Shown here piece by piece: positions 8,192 through 16,475 of a stretch of DNA of 64,000 bases (its first letter is position 1; each line of letters opens with the position of its first letter). The stretch is from CAG-791 sp963655255 (GTDB lineage: Bacteria > Bacillota > Clostridia > Lachnospirales > Lachnospiraceae), in NCBI GenBank assembly GCA_963655255.1, contig CAVKEB010000008.1:1-64000 (forward strand). Direction: 5' to 3'. The translations under genes were made by a program, and so were the position numbers. The notes under the pieces were generated by a model that worked only from the letters and a program-made list of their open reading frames with translations, was not told where the DNA came from and made no database searches.

Positions 8192-9643
8192 ATGAAGAAA
8201 ATTGGGGAAGAGTGCGGCGTGTTCGGGATCTGGTCACCGAAGAAGCAGAACCTGCCCATGCTGGCGTATTACGGATTGTTCGCCCTGCAGCATCGCGGTC
8301 AGGAAGCAGCCGGAATCGCGGTAAATGAGGACGGGGTGTTCCGCTATCACAAGGATCTCGGCCTTGTGCATGAGGTGTTTCACGCAGAGGACCTTCAGGC
8401 GCTGGGAGAGGGACAGATTGCGGTCGGTCACGTCCGGTACTCGACGAGCGGCGTTTCCAACCGCAGCAATGCACAGCCGGTGGTCGTCCGTCATATCAAG
8501 GGCAGCATGGCCCTCTGTCACAACGGAAATCTGGTCAATTCCTATGAACTTCGCGCGCAGCTTGAGAACGACGGCTGCATCTTCCATTCCACAACGGATA
8601 CTGAGGTTATTTCCTATTTAATCACAAGAGAGCGGCTGCACTGCTCCTCCATTGAGGAGGCGGTCAACCGGACGATTGACAAGATCCACGGAGCGTTTTC
8701 GCTGGTCGTGATGTCGCCGACGAAGCTGATCGCAGTCCGGGATCCGCACGGATTCCGTCCGCTCTGCTACGGAACCACGAAGGACGGCTGCGTTGTATTT
8801 GCGTCGGAGTCCTGTGCGCTGGATGCCGTCGGAGCGAAGCTCGTCCGCGATCTGAAGCCGGGTGAGATCATGGTCTGTGACCAGAATGGCCTGCGTTCGA
8901 TCGAGGATCACGTGGGCAAGGTACAGCCGTCCATGTGCGTGTTTGAGTATATTTATTTTGCAAGACCGGACTCCGTGATCGACGGAGCTTCGGTCCATGA
9001 GGCCAGAATCCGTGCCGGTGCGTTCCTTGCGCTGGAGCATCCGGTGCAGGCCGATGTTGTCATCGGTGTTCCGGACTCGGGACTGGACGCGGCGCTCGGC
9101 TACGCGAGACAGTCCGGCATCCCGTACGGCATCGGACTTCTGAAAAACAAGTACATCGGAAGAACTTTCATCTCCCCCGGACAGGCGGCCCGGGAGGATC
9201 TGGTGAAGATCAAGCTGAATCCGATTGCGGAGACGATCCGCGGTAAGCGGGTGGTCCTGATTGACGATTCGGTGGTCCGCGGCACGACCTCGGCGAGAAT
9301 TGTCCGTCTCGTGCGCGAGGCAGGAGCGAAGGAGGTGCACTTCCGCGTTTCCGCGCCGCCGTTCCTGAATCCCTGCTACTACGGAACCGACATTGATTCC
9401 AGAGAGAATCTGATCGCCTGCCATCACACGGTGGACGAGATCGCGAAGATCATCGGTGCGGATTCTCTTGGATATCTTTCTGTGGAGAACGCACTGAAGC
9501 TTGCGGGCGGCAATGACGGCGAACACCGCTTCTGCGCGGCGTGCTTCGACGGGAAATATTCAACGGAGGTCCCTTCCGAAACCTCGAAGGACCGCTTTGA
9601 GAGCAAGATCCCCGCGGAGTGGATGGCAAAGCATAAGATCTGA
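8192..9643 (+). CDS. purF: Amidophosphoribosyltransferase
   Basis: First step of de novo purine synthesis: PRPP plus glutamine to phosphoribosylamine. The 483-residue protein starts MKKIGEECGVFGIW; Cys8 is the expected catalytic nucleophile after propeptide removal. The glutaminase domain (HRGQEAAG, GHVRYSTSG, HNGNLVN) is followed by the PRTase domain with VVLIDDSVVRGTTS. Cysteines expected to bind the 4Fe-4S cluster are present in SMCVFEY, NPCYYGTD and FCAACFDG, marking the Bacillus type. GAGGAGA at 8173-8179 supports ATG 8192; upstream in-frame ATGs lie in repeat-like DNA. Confidence 0.96.
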   Translation: MKKIGEECGVFGIWSPKKQNLPMLAYYGLFALQHRGQEAAGIAVNEDGVFRYHKDLGLVHEVFHAEDLQALGEGQIAVGHVRYSTSGVSNRSNAQPVVVRHIKGSMALCHNGNLVNSYELRAQLENDGCIFHSTTDTEVISYLITRERLHCSSIEEAVNRTIDKIHGAFSLVVMSPTKLIAVRDPHGFRPLCYGTTKDGCVVFASESCALDAVGAKLVRDLKPGEIMVCDQNGLRSIEDHVGKVQPSMCVFEYIYFARPDSVIDGASVHEARIRAGAFLALEHPVQADVVIGVPDSGLDAALGYARQSGIPYGIGLLKNKYIGRTFISPGQAAREDLVKIKLNPIAETIRGKRVVLIDDSVVRGTTSARIVRLVREAGAKEVHFRVSAPPFLNPCYYGTDIDSRENLIACHHTVDEIAKIIGADSLGYLSVENALKLAGGNDGEHRFCAACFDGKYSTEVPSETSKDRFESKIPAEWMAKHKI

Positions 9644-9653
9644 TCCGCCGAAA

Positions 9654-9705
9654 ATGCCGCATTTGGCAAAATCGCATCCGACGATTTTACCTCAGCGAGG
9701 TATAA
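9654..9705 (+). repeat. Partial copy (3' half) of the 114-bp element
   Basis: GCCGCATTTGGCAAAATCGC, then ATTTTACCTCAGCGAGGTATAAA, matches the right half of the 114-bp element family with a few changes. It directly abuts a full copy that begins at 9706, so the two are arranged head to tail. The 5' hairpin half is missing. Confidence 0.75.
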
Positions 9706-9819
9706 AGTTTGAAAGTGACATTGATATGTCACTTTCAAACTGCAGCATCGGTGCTGACGCACCGGCTGCCACATTCGGCAAAATCGCCTTCGCGAGTTTT
9801 GCCTCAGTGGGGTAGAAAA
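9706..9819 (+). repeat. 114-bp palindromic element, copy 1 (before the rsuA-like gene)
   Basis: Begins with arms AGTTTGAAAGTGACAT (9706-9721) and ATGTCACTTTCAAACT (9726-9741) around a 4-base loop. Smaller inverted repeats follow: GGTGC/GCACC, GCCacattcGGC, and GCAAAATCGCcttcgcgagttttgc. It ends CTCAGTGGGGTAGAAAA, directly before the ATG at 9820, so its GGGGT lies at Shine-Dalgarno distance. It has the same length as the copies at 10711 and 25548. Confidence 0.92.
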
Positions 9820-10536
9820 ATGAGACTTGACAAATATCTTGCGGACATGGGCGCCGGGACCAGGAGTGAAATCCGGAAGAATCTCCGGAAAAACGGTGCC
9901 AGGATCGGAGAAGAAACGATTTTCGATCCCGGTTTTCTTCTGGACGGCTTTCCCGAGATCTTTTATCAGGGGGAGAGCTGGCAGTATGAGCCGCTTGTCT
10001 GGTACATGATGAACAAACCGGCGGGCGTTCTGTCTGCCAGTGAGGACCGGAAGCAGAAGACCGTGCTGGATCTCATTTCGGAGAGAAAGAGGACAGACCT
10101 GTTCCCGGTGGGGCGTCTTGACAAGGACACAGAGGGGCTTCTCCTGATCACGAACGACGGAGAGACGGCGCACCGCCTTCTCGCCCCGAAATTTCATGTG
10201 GACAAGACGTATCTCGTGCGGACGGAAGGGAGCGCCTTCACAAAGGAGAACGCCGCAAGATTTGCGGAGGGCATCCGCTATGACGAGACCCTGACGGCAC
10301 TTCCCGCGAGGATGGAGATCGCGCCCTTCGGAGATCCGAAGGAAGCACTGGTCACCATCCGCGAGGGCAAATTTCACCAGATCAAGAAGATGGTGGCGGC
10401 ACTCGGGGAGGGCCGGGAGGTGAGCTATCTTCGACGGATTTCGTTCGGACCGCTTTCCCTGGACAGCGCACTTGCGCCCGGAGAGTACCGGAGGCTGACC
10501 GGAGAGGAAATAAATGCCCTTCTTGCCTGTGTGTAG
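9820..10536 (+). CDS. rsuA: Pseudouridine synthase, RsuA/RluB/E/F family
   Basis: Isomerises a uridine in rRNA, probably position 516 of 16S rRNA if it is RsuA. The 238-residue protein has an S4-like N-terminal RNA-binding part (MRLDKYLADMGAGTRSEIR) and the catalytic domain with FPVGRLDKDTEGLLLITNDG, which contains the catalytic Asp, and GKFHQIKKM near the end. The reading frame stays open upstream to 9709 through the 114-bp repeat, but the family start and the GGGGT spacing point to ATG 9820. The ribosome binding site seems to come from the repeat. Confidence 0.9.
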   Translation: MRLDKYLADMGAGTRSEIRKNLRKNGARIGEETIFDPGFLLDGFPEIFYQGESWQYEPLVWYMMNKPAGVLSASEDRKQKTVLDLISERKRTDLFPVGRLDKDTEGLLLITNDGETAHRLLAPKFHVDKTYLVRTEGSAFTKENAARFAEGIRYDETLTALPARMEIAPFGDPKEALVTIREGKFHQIKKMVAALGEGREVSYLRRISFGPLSLDSALAPGEYRRLTGEEINALLACV

Positions 10537-10710
10537 GGCGGAGAGAGACTTTCGAAACTTTGACCTGACGGAGGTCGTGATTTTATTCTATCCGGAACGC
10601 GCCGCGCATTGACCTGTGCAGGTGGCAGATGACAGATATTTTATCCGGAGCGGGCACTGGAATGCGCCGCGCTCCTTTCGCAGAGAATTTCAGTAAGTCA
10701 GTAAGGTAGA

Positions 10711-10824
10711 AGTTTGAAAGTGACATCGATATGTCACTTTCAAACTGCAGCATCGGTGCTGACGCACCGGCTGCCGCATTCGGCAAAAACGCCTTCGCGT
10801 TTTTTGCCTCAGCGGGGTATAAAA
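10711..10824 (+). repeat. 114-bp palindromic element, copy 2 (before lepA)
   Basis: Arms AGTTTGAAAGTGACAT (10711-10726) and ATGTCACTTTCAAACT (10731-10746) pair perfectly around CGAT. The rest matches copy 1 except for scattered changes. It ends CTCAGCGGGGTATAAAA, directly before ATG 10825, again placing GGGG at Shine-Dalgarno distance. About 170 bases of unremarkable intergenic DNA separate it from the previous gene. Confidence 0.93.
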
Positions 10825-12660
10825 ATGGAGCAGACAGTAGACAATTCCAGAGAAGCACAGAAGAGAATCCGCAATTTCTGCATTGTGGCGCACATTGATC
10901 ACGGCAAATCCACACTGGCGGACCGGATGATCGAGATGACCGGTGTCCTGACCGAGCGCGAGATGAAGGAGCAGGTTCTGGATAACATTGACGTGGAACG
11001 GGAGCGCGGCATCACCATCAAATCCCAGGCGGTCCGTCTGATTTATCACGCGGATGACGGGCAGGAGTATACCTTCAACCTGATCGACACGCCCGGACAC
11101 GTGGACTTCAACTATGAGGTATCGCGCTCTCTTGCGGCCTGCGACGGTGCCATTCTGGTCGTGGATGCCACGCAGGGTATCCAGGCGCAGACCCTGGCGA
11201 ACGTGTATCTGGCGATGGAGCACAATCTGGACGTGTTCCCGGTCATCAACAAGGTGGATCTGCCGAGTGCACGGCCGGAAGAGGTGAAGCAGGAAATCGA
11301 GGACGTCATCGGCATCGAGGCGCTGGATGCGCCGGAGATTTCGGCGAAGAACGGCCTGAATATCAAGGAAGTGCTGGAGGACGTGGTGAAGAAAATTCCC
11401 GCGCCGACCGGCGATGCGGATGCTCCGCTGAAGGCTCTGATCTTCGATTCCCTCTATGATTCCTACCGCGGCGTCATCGTGTTCATCCGCGTGCGGGACG
11501 GCGTGATCAAAAAAGGAACGAAGGTGAAATTCATGGCGACCGGCGCGGTGGAAGAGGTCGTGGAGGTCGGATATTTCGGCCCCGGGCAGTTCATTCCCTG
11601 CAACGAGCTCTCGGCGGGAATGGTCGGCTATTTTACCGCGTCCATCAAAAATATCCGCGATGCGCGGGTCGGCGATACGGTAACGGGAGCGGAAAACCCG
11701 TGCAAAGAGGCGCTTCCCGGCTATAAAAAGGCACAGTCCATGGTTTTTGCGGGACTTTATCCGCAGGATACGTCGAAGTACCCGGATCTGAAGGATGCGC
11801 TGGAGAAGTTCCAGCTCTCCGATGCGAGCCTTTCCTATGAGCCGGAGACCTCACTGGCGCTGGGCTTTGGTTTCCGCTGCGGGTTCCTGGGACTCCTTCA
11901 CATGGAGGTTGTTCTGGAGCGGCTGGAGCGGGAATATGATCTCGACATCATATCGACCGCACCCGGCGTTGTGTACCATGTCTACAAGACGGACGGCACG
12001 ATGATTTCCCTGACGAATCCCGCGAATCTTCCGGATCCCTCGGAGATTGAGCATATGGAGGAGCCGATTGTCTCGGCGGAAATTATGGTGACCACGGAGT
12101 ATCTGGGCGCCATCATGCAGCTGTGTCAGGAACGGTGCGGCGTCTATCTGTCCACGGACTACATTGAGAAGACAAGAGCCGTGCTGAAATATGAGCTCCC
12201 GCTGAACGAGATCATCTATGACTTTTTCGACGCGCTGAAGTCGAGGTCCAGAGGCTATGCTTCTTTTGACTATGAGCTGAAGGGATACGTTCCATCGAAG
12301 CTGGTCAAGCTCGATATCCTCGTCAACAAGGAGCCGGTGGACGCACTGTCGTTTATCGTCCATGAGGACGGGGCGTATGAGCGCGGCCGGAGAATGTGCG
12401 AGAAGCTGAAGGATGAAATTCCGCGTCAGATGTTCGAGGTGCCGATCCAGGCGGCAGTCGGCGGCAGGATCATCGCAAGAGAGACGGTCCGCGCTTACCG
12501 GAAGGACGTTCTCGCCAAGTGCTACGGCGGTGACATCACGCGTAAGAAGAAGCTTCTGGAGAAACAGAAGGAAGGAAAGAAGCGGATGCAGACGGTCGGC
12601 AACGTGGAGATTCCGAAGGATGCCTTCATGAATGTCTTAAAGCTCGGCGATAACCAGTAG
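10825..12660 (+). CDS. lepA: Elongation factor 4 (LepA)
   Basis: Ribosome-associated GTPase related to EF-G. The 611-residue length is normal. G1 is AHIDHGKST (residues about 22-30), the switch region has RERGITIKSQ, G3 is DTPGHVDF, G4 is NKVDLPSA, and the LepA-specific C-terminal domain ends VGNVEIPKDAFMNVLK. The frame is open upstream to 10714 through the repeat; family alignment and the GGGG at 10815-10818 favour ATG 10825. Translation probably depends on the repeat-derived leader. Confidence 0.96.
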   Translation: MEQTVDNSREAQKRIRNFCIVAHIDHGKSTLADRMIEMTGVLTEREMKEQVLDNIDVERERGITIKSQAVRLIYHADDGQEYTFNLIDTPGHVDFNYEVSRSLAACDGAILVVDATQGIQAQTLANVYLAMEHNLDVFPVINKVDLPSARPEEVKQEIEDVIGIEALDAPEISAKNGLNIKEVLEDVVKKIPAPTGDADAPLKALIFDSLYDSYRGVIVFIRVRDGVIKKGTKVKFMATGAVEEVVEVGYFGPGQFIPCNELSAGMVGYFTASIKNIRDARVGDTVTGAENPCKEALPGYKKAQSMVFAGLYPQDTSKYPDLKDALEKFQLSDASLSYEPETSLALGFGFRCGFLGLLHMEVVLERLEREYDLDIISTAPGVVYHVYKTDGTMISLTNPANLPDPSEIEHMEEPIVSAEIMVTTEYLGAIMQLCQERCGVYLSTDYIEKTRAVLKYELPLNEIIYDFFDALKSRSRGYASFDYELKGYVPSKLVKLDILVNKEPVDALSFIVHEDGAYERGRRMCEKLKDEIPRQMFEVPIQAAVGGRIIARETVRAYRKDVLAKCYGGDITRKKKLLEKQKEGKKRMQTVGNVEIPKDAFMNVLKLGDNQ

Positions 12661-12735
12661 GAAAAGCTCCCGAAGCGCCTGCGCAGGAGCCGGAAAGGAG
12701 CGCGGAGCGCCCTTAGGGGAAACGGGTTTGCGAAA

Positions 12736-14259
12736 ATGATGAAATGGAACGAAACGGACAGGACCGCCGGTGGAAGCGCCGGCAGTCCTGTCAGCTTATA
12801 TCTGCACTTCCCGTTCTGTGTGCGGAAGTGCCGGTACTGTGATTTTCTCTCGGGTCCTGCGGACGAGGGAGTGCGGGAGAGGTATCTTCGCGCCCTGGAG
12901 CGCGAAGCGGCCCTGAGCGCGGAGCTCCTCCAAAGAAAAAATTTTGTCCGGGCAGACAACCTGACAGAAAGAATAAAAGATTATGGCCGGAAAAAATCTG
13001 CTGCAGAAGATGAAGGATTCCGGAACATTTCCGGAGGGCCGACACCAGTTGTCGGATCCGGTGCAGCAGAAGGGAAGCCTCTGTGCGTGGACACGGTGTT
13101 CCTCGGCGGTGGAACGCCTTCCCTGATGAGCGGGGAAGAGCTGGGACACCTGATGGAAGTTCTCAGAGAGAATTTCCGGATTCTTCCGGACGCGGAGATC
13201 ACCATGGAGTGCAATCCGGGGACGGTGGACCGGAAGAAGCTTGCCGAATTCCGGAGGGCGGGGGTGAACCGCCTGTCCATCGGTGTGCAGTCCTTCCGTG
13301 AAGAAGAGCTGCGCCTCCTCGGACGGATTCATACCGCGGAAGAGGCGAGGGCGTGCTTCCTGGATGCGCGGGCGGCAGGGTTTGAGAATATCAGCCTGGA
13401 CCTCATCTCGGCGCTGCCGGGACAAAGCGGCGTGCAGTGGATGGAGTCGCTGCGGGAGGCGGTCCGCCTCTCTCCGGAGCACATTTCCGCCTACAGCCTG
13501 ATTCTGGAGGATGGAACGCCGCTGAAGGAAGAAGCGGACGCGGGAAAGCTTCCGCCTCTTCCGGAGGAGGAACTCGACCGGAAGATGTATCACGACACGA
13601 AAACCTTCCTTGCGCAGCACGGATATCACCGCTATGAGATTTCCAACTACGCGAAGGATGGGTTCGAGAGCCGGCATAACAGCGGCTATTGGACCGGCCA
13701 TCCGTATCTGGGCTTCGGAATCGGAGCGGCTTCTTATTACGGAAACCGCAGATGGAGCCACACGGGAAGCCTTGTCAGGTATCTGGAGCTTCTGGAGGAC
13801 CGAAACGGGGCACAGGGGCAGGAACCGGCACGCGCGGGAAACGAAGTGCAGAGACAGGAAAACGCACGCACGGGAAACAGAGCACAGAGACCGGGAACCG
13901 CATGCGTGGAAAATGTGGTACAGGGACAGGAAACCGAACACATGGGAAACGGAGCAGAAGCTCCGGAACCGGACGGATTCCGGCAGAAGCTTCCGGAGAG
14001 CCTGTATGAAGAGGAAGAGACTCTTGATGAAAAGGATCGGATGGCGGAATTCATGTTCCTCGGCCTTCGGAGAATGCGGGGCGTCTCGGAAGGAGAATTC
14101 GAAAGGCTCTTTGGAAGGAGCATGGAGAGCGTCTACGGCCCGGTGCTGAAACGCTATCAGAAGCTGGGAATGCTGGAGAGGAAAGAGGGCAGAGTCTTTC
14201 TTACCGATGCGGGAATCGATGTCAGCAACGCGGTCATGGCGGATTTCCTTTTGGACTGA
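12736..14259 (+). CDS. hemW: HemW-like radical SAM protein with two in-frame insertions
   Basis: HemW is a radical-SAM heme chaperone formerly annotated as oxygen-independent coproporphyrinogen oxidase. The SAM cluster motif CVRKCRYC is at residues 30-37; LGGGTPS, MECNPGT, RLSIGVQSF and HRYEISNYA follow in order. At 507 residues it is well above the usual 370-400. One extra block of about 45 residues lies before VDTVFLGGG (around residues 66-113). A second, about 60 residues, is built of five 12-residue repeats (residues 357-414). Catalytic motifs are intact, so the protein may still work. It lies between lepA and the MBL-GH8 gene. Confidence 0.88.
   Translation: MMKWNETDRTAGGSAGSPVSLYLHFPFCVRKCRYCDFLSGPADEGVRERYLRALEREAALSAELLQRKNFVRADNLTERIKDYGRKKSAAEDEGFRNISGGPTPVVGSGAAEGKPLCVDTVFLGGGTPSLMSGEELGHLMEVLRENFRILPDAEITMECNPGTVDRKKLAEFRRAGVNRLSIGVQSFREEELRLLGRIHTAEEARACFLDARAAGFENISLDLISALPGQSGVQWMESLREAVRLSPEHISAYSLILEDGTPLKEEADAGKLPPLPEEELDRKMYHDTKTFLAQHGYHRYEISNYAKDGFESRHNSGYWTGHPYLGFGIGAASYYGNRRWSHTGSLVRYLELLEDRNGAQGQEPARAGNEVQRQENARTGNRAQRPGTACVENVVQGQETEHMGNGAEAPEPDGFRQKLPESLYEEEETLDEKDRMAEFMFLGLRRMRGVSEGEFERLFGRSMESVYGPVLKRYQKLGMLERKEGRVFLTDAGIDVSNAVMADFLLD
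13804..13977 (+). repeat. 36-bp tandem repeats inside hemW
   Basis: Four full units and one partial unit of 36 bp (13804-13839, 13840-13875, 13876-13911, 13912-13947, 13948-13977) encode NGAQGQEPARAG, NEVQRQENARTG, NRAQRPGTACVE, NVVQGQETEHMG and NGAEAPEPDG. Conserved positions are Asn at 1, Gln at 4 and a closing Gly or Glu. The units stay in frame and have diverged moderately. Confidence 0.9.
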
Positions 14260-14374
14260 CAGGCGGCGGGTTCGGACAGAACCGGTGACGGCGTGAAAGA
14301 TCCTGCAAAAATCCTGCAAAAGAACAGAAGAAATCTGCAGTGCAAGAAAAATGATAACGGGAGGAAGAAACGGT

Positions 14375-16447
14375 ATGGCAGAAGAGACGGGAAAACAGAC
14401 GAAATATTTTACCTCGGAGAGAGTTTCGGAGCACATTACGAGAATCCGCGGGATCATTCAGGAATTCATGTATCTCGTGGAGGGACGGGACCGGGCCCTT
14501 CTGATCGATACGGGGTGCGGAGTCGGGAACATTGCGGCGTATGTGGAAACGCTCACGGACCTTCCAGTCACGGTGGCGCTGACGCACGGGCATTATGACC
14601 ACTGCGGCGGAATGTACCGCTTCGACGAAGTGTACCTGAATGAGGAAGAGCGGATTCCGACCGCTATTCATTATACGGAGGCAAAGGGAGAAGGCCTTGC
14701 CGAAGATCACGGATTTTCCGGGGATCCGGATGCGGTGACGCGGATCCGGGACATCCGCATGCGGGACCTTTCGGACGGTCAGGTGTTTGACCTCGGAGGC
14801 GGTGTGGAGGTGGAGGCGATCTGCTGCCCAGGACACACGCCGATGACCATGGCCATGCTGATCCGGCCGGACCGCCTGCTCCTTACGGGCGATGCCTGCC
14901 ACTGGATCACATATCTTCATTTCGAGTCCGGACTTACGGTGGAGCGGTTCCGGGAGAGCCTCGTGCAGCTGCAAAAGCGCGAGAGCGAGTGGGACTCCCT
15001 TCTTTTGTCTCACCCGATCGATGCGGCTCCGAAGGGACTGATTCCGGAGATGATCGGGCGCTGCGGCCAGCTCCTTTCGTGCCGGACGGAGGGGCTGGTG
15101 TTCGAACAATTCGATGACACCTGCCTTCACTATGTGGCGAAAAAAGAAGGGGAGCTTGCCAATCTTCTTTTTGATATCCGGAAGGTCCATGAGCCGAAAA
15201 AGGTGACGGAGACGTGTGGCGGCGTTCCGTATGAGGATGTCTTTGCGGCAGCAGGGCTTGCAGAGACCGGGGAGAGCAGGGAGAAACTCGAAACGATCTG
15301 GCAGACCATGTTTTACGGAAGCGAAGAGGAGCGCATCTATCATCCCGTAGGCGATGACATGGGTTACATCGAGGACACCGGCAACCATGACGCGCGGACG
15401 GAAGGAATGTCCTACGGCATGATGGCCTGCGTGCAGCTGAATCACAAGGAAGAGTTTGACCGCATCTGGAAGTGGGCGGTCACGTATATGTATATGGAAG
15501 AAGGGGAGAACGCCGGATACTTTGCCTGGTCCTGCCAGCCGGACGGAACGAAGAATTCCACGGGTCCCGCGCCGGACGGGGAGGAATATTTCGCCATGGC
15601 CCTGTTTCTCGCGTCTCACCGCTGGGGCGACGGGGAAGGAATCCAGGCGTACAGCGCCTGGGCAGGGAAAATTCTGCAGGCCTGCATCTGGCACGGCGCA
15701 CCGGAGAACCGGGCCATGTGGAACCGGGAAAATCATCTGATTCTGTTCGTTCCGGGATGCCCGTTTACGGACCCTTCCTATCATCTGCCGCATTTCTATG
15801 AGCTGTTTGCCCTGTGGGATGAGGACAACCGTCCGTTCTGGCACGAGGCGGCGCAGAAGAGCCGGGAATATCTGAAGAAGGCCTGCGATCCGGACACCGG
15901 TCTGTGCGCGGAGTATGCGGAATTCGACGGAACGCCGCATCTTCGGACGCAGGCGGAGATTGACGGCGGGAATCCGTACCGCCATGACTGGTTCTACTCC
16001 GATGCCTATCGGACGGCAGGGAACATCAGTCTGGATGCGCTGTGGTTCGGCGCGGATGCGTGGAAGGAAAACGAGCTCGCGGCTTATCAGAAGTTCTTCC
16101 GGACCCATGAAGAAGAGGCGGAAAAGAGCCCTTCCATCCGGGAGAGCGGTGCGGCTGGCGAGAGGAAGACGGCCGGAGAGGAAACGGAGCCGGAGTTTGG
16201 AATTTACGAAAAGGATGGCCGCGTGGTGGAAGGAAAGGCGCTGCATCCTGTGGGACTTCTCGCAACGATTGCGGAAGGAAGCGCCGTGACGCTTCATTCG
16301 GACGACGAAGAGACGGCAGCCTGCGCGAAATACTGGCTGGAGCGGTTCTGGAATACGCCGCTTCGCACCGGAGACCGGCGGTATTATGACAATTTCCTGT
16401 ATTTATTCGCGTTCCTTGCGCTCTCCGGAGAGTACCGGATTTATTGA
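14375..16447 (+). CDS. Metallo-beta-lactamase-fold hydrolase fused to a GH8 reducing-end exo-oligoxylanase
   Basis: A 690-residue two-domain protein. Residues 1 to about 250 form an MBL-fold hydrolase with THGHYDHCGG (His71, His73, Asp75, His76), CCPGHTPM and LTGDACHW. Residues about 290-690 match the Rex-type GH8 exo-oligoxylanase that removes xylose from the reducing end of xylo-oligosaccharides. Key stretches are DTGNHDARTEGMSYGMM with the expected general acid Glu343, YFAWSCQPDGTKNSTGPAPD, FYSDAYRTAGNISLDA and the closing RRYYDNFLYLFAFLALSG. A charged insert of about 25 residues precedes LHPVGLLA. There is no signal peptide, so it should act in the cytoplasm. GGGAGGA supports ATG 14375 over 14351. 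The MBL substrate is unknown. Confidence 0.9.
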   Translation: MAEETGKQTKYFTSERVSEHITRIRGIIQEFMYLVEGRDRALLIDTGCGVGNIAAYVETLTDLPVTVALTHGHYDHCGGMYRFDEVYLNEEERIPTAIHYTEAKGEGLAEDHGFSGDPDAVTRIRDIRMRDLSDGQVFDLGGGVEVEAICCPGHTPMTMAMLIRPDRLLLTGDACHWITYLHFESGLTVERFRESLVQLQKRESEWDSLLLSHPIDAAPKGLIPEMIGRCGQLLSCRTEGLVFEQFDDTCLHYVAKKEGELANLLFDIRKVHEPKKVTETCGGVPYEDVFAAAGLAETGESREKLETIWQTMFYGSEEERIYHPVGDDMGYIEDTGNHDARTEGMSYGMMACVQLNHKEEFDRIWKWAVTYMYMEEGENAGYFAWSCQPDGTKNSTGPAPDGEEYFAMALFLASHRWGDGEGIQAYSAWAGKILQACIWHGAPENRAMWNRENHLILFVPGCPFTDPSYHLPHFYELFALWDEDNRPFWHEAAQKSREYLKKACDPDTGLCAEYAEFDGTPHLRTQAEIDGGNPYRHDWFYSDAYRTAGNISLDALWFGADAWKENELAAYQKFFRTHEEEAEKSPSIRESGAAGERKTAGEETEPEFGIYEKDGRVVEGKALHPVGLLATIAEGSAVTLHSDDEETAACAKYWLERFWNTPLRTGDRRYYDNFLYLFAFLALSGEYRIY

Positions 16448-16475
16448 AGAAAGCACGAAGGAAAGAAGGCGCAGG

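Noticed and set aside
9709..9819. N-terminal extension of the rsuA-like protein through the 114-bp repeat
   Set aside because: Family proteins begin at MRLDKYLA, and the repeat ending offers a ribosome binding site for ATG 9820. An extended form is possible but not the simplest reading; kept only as a finding.
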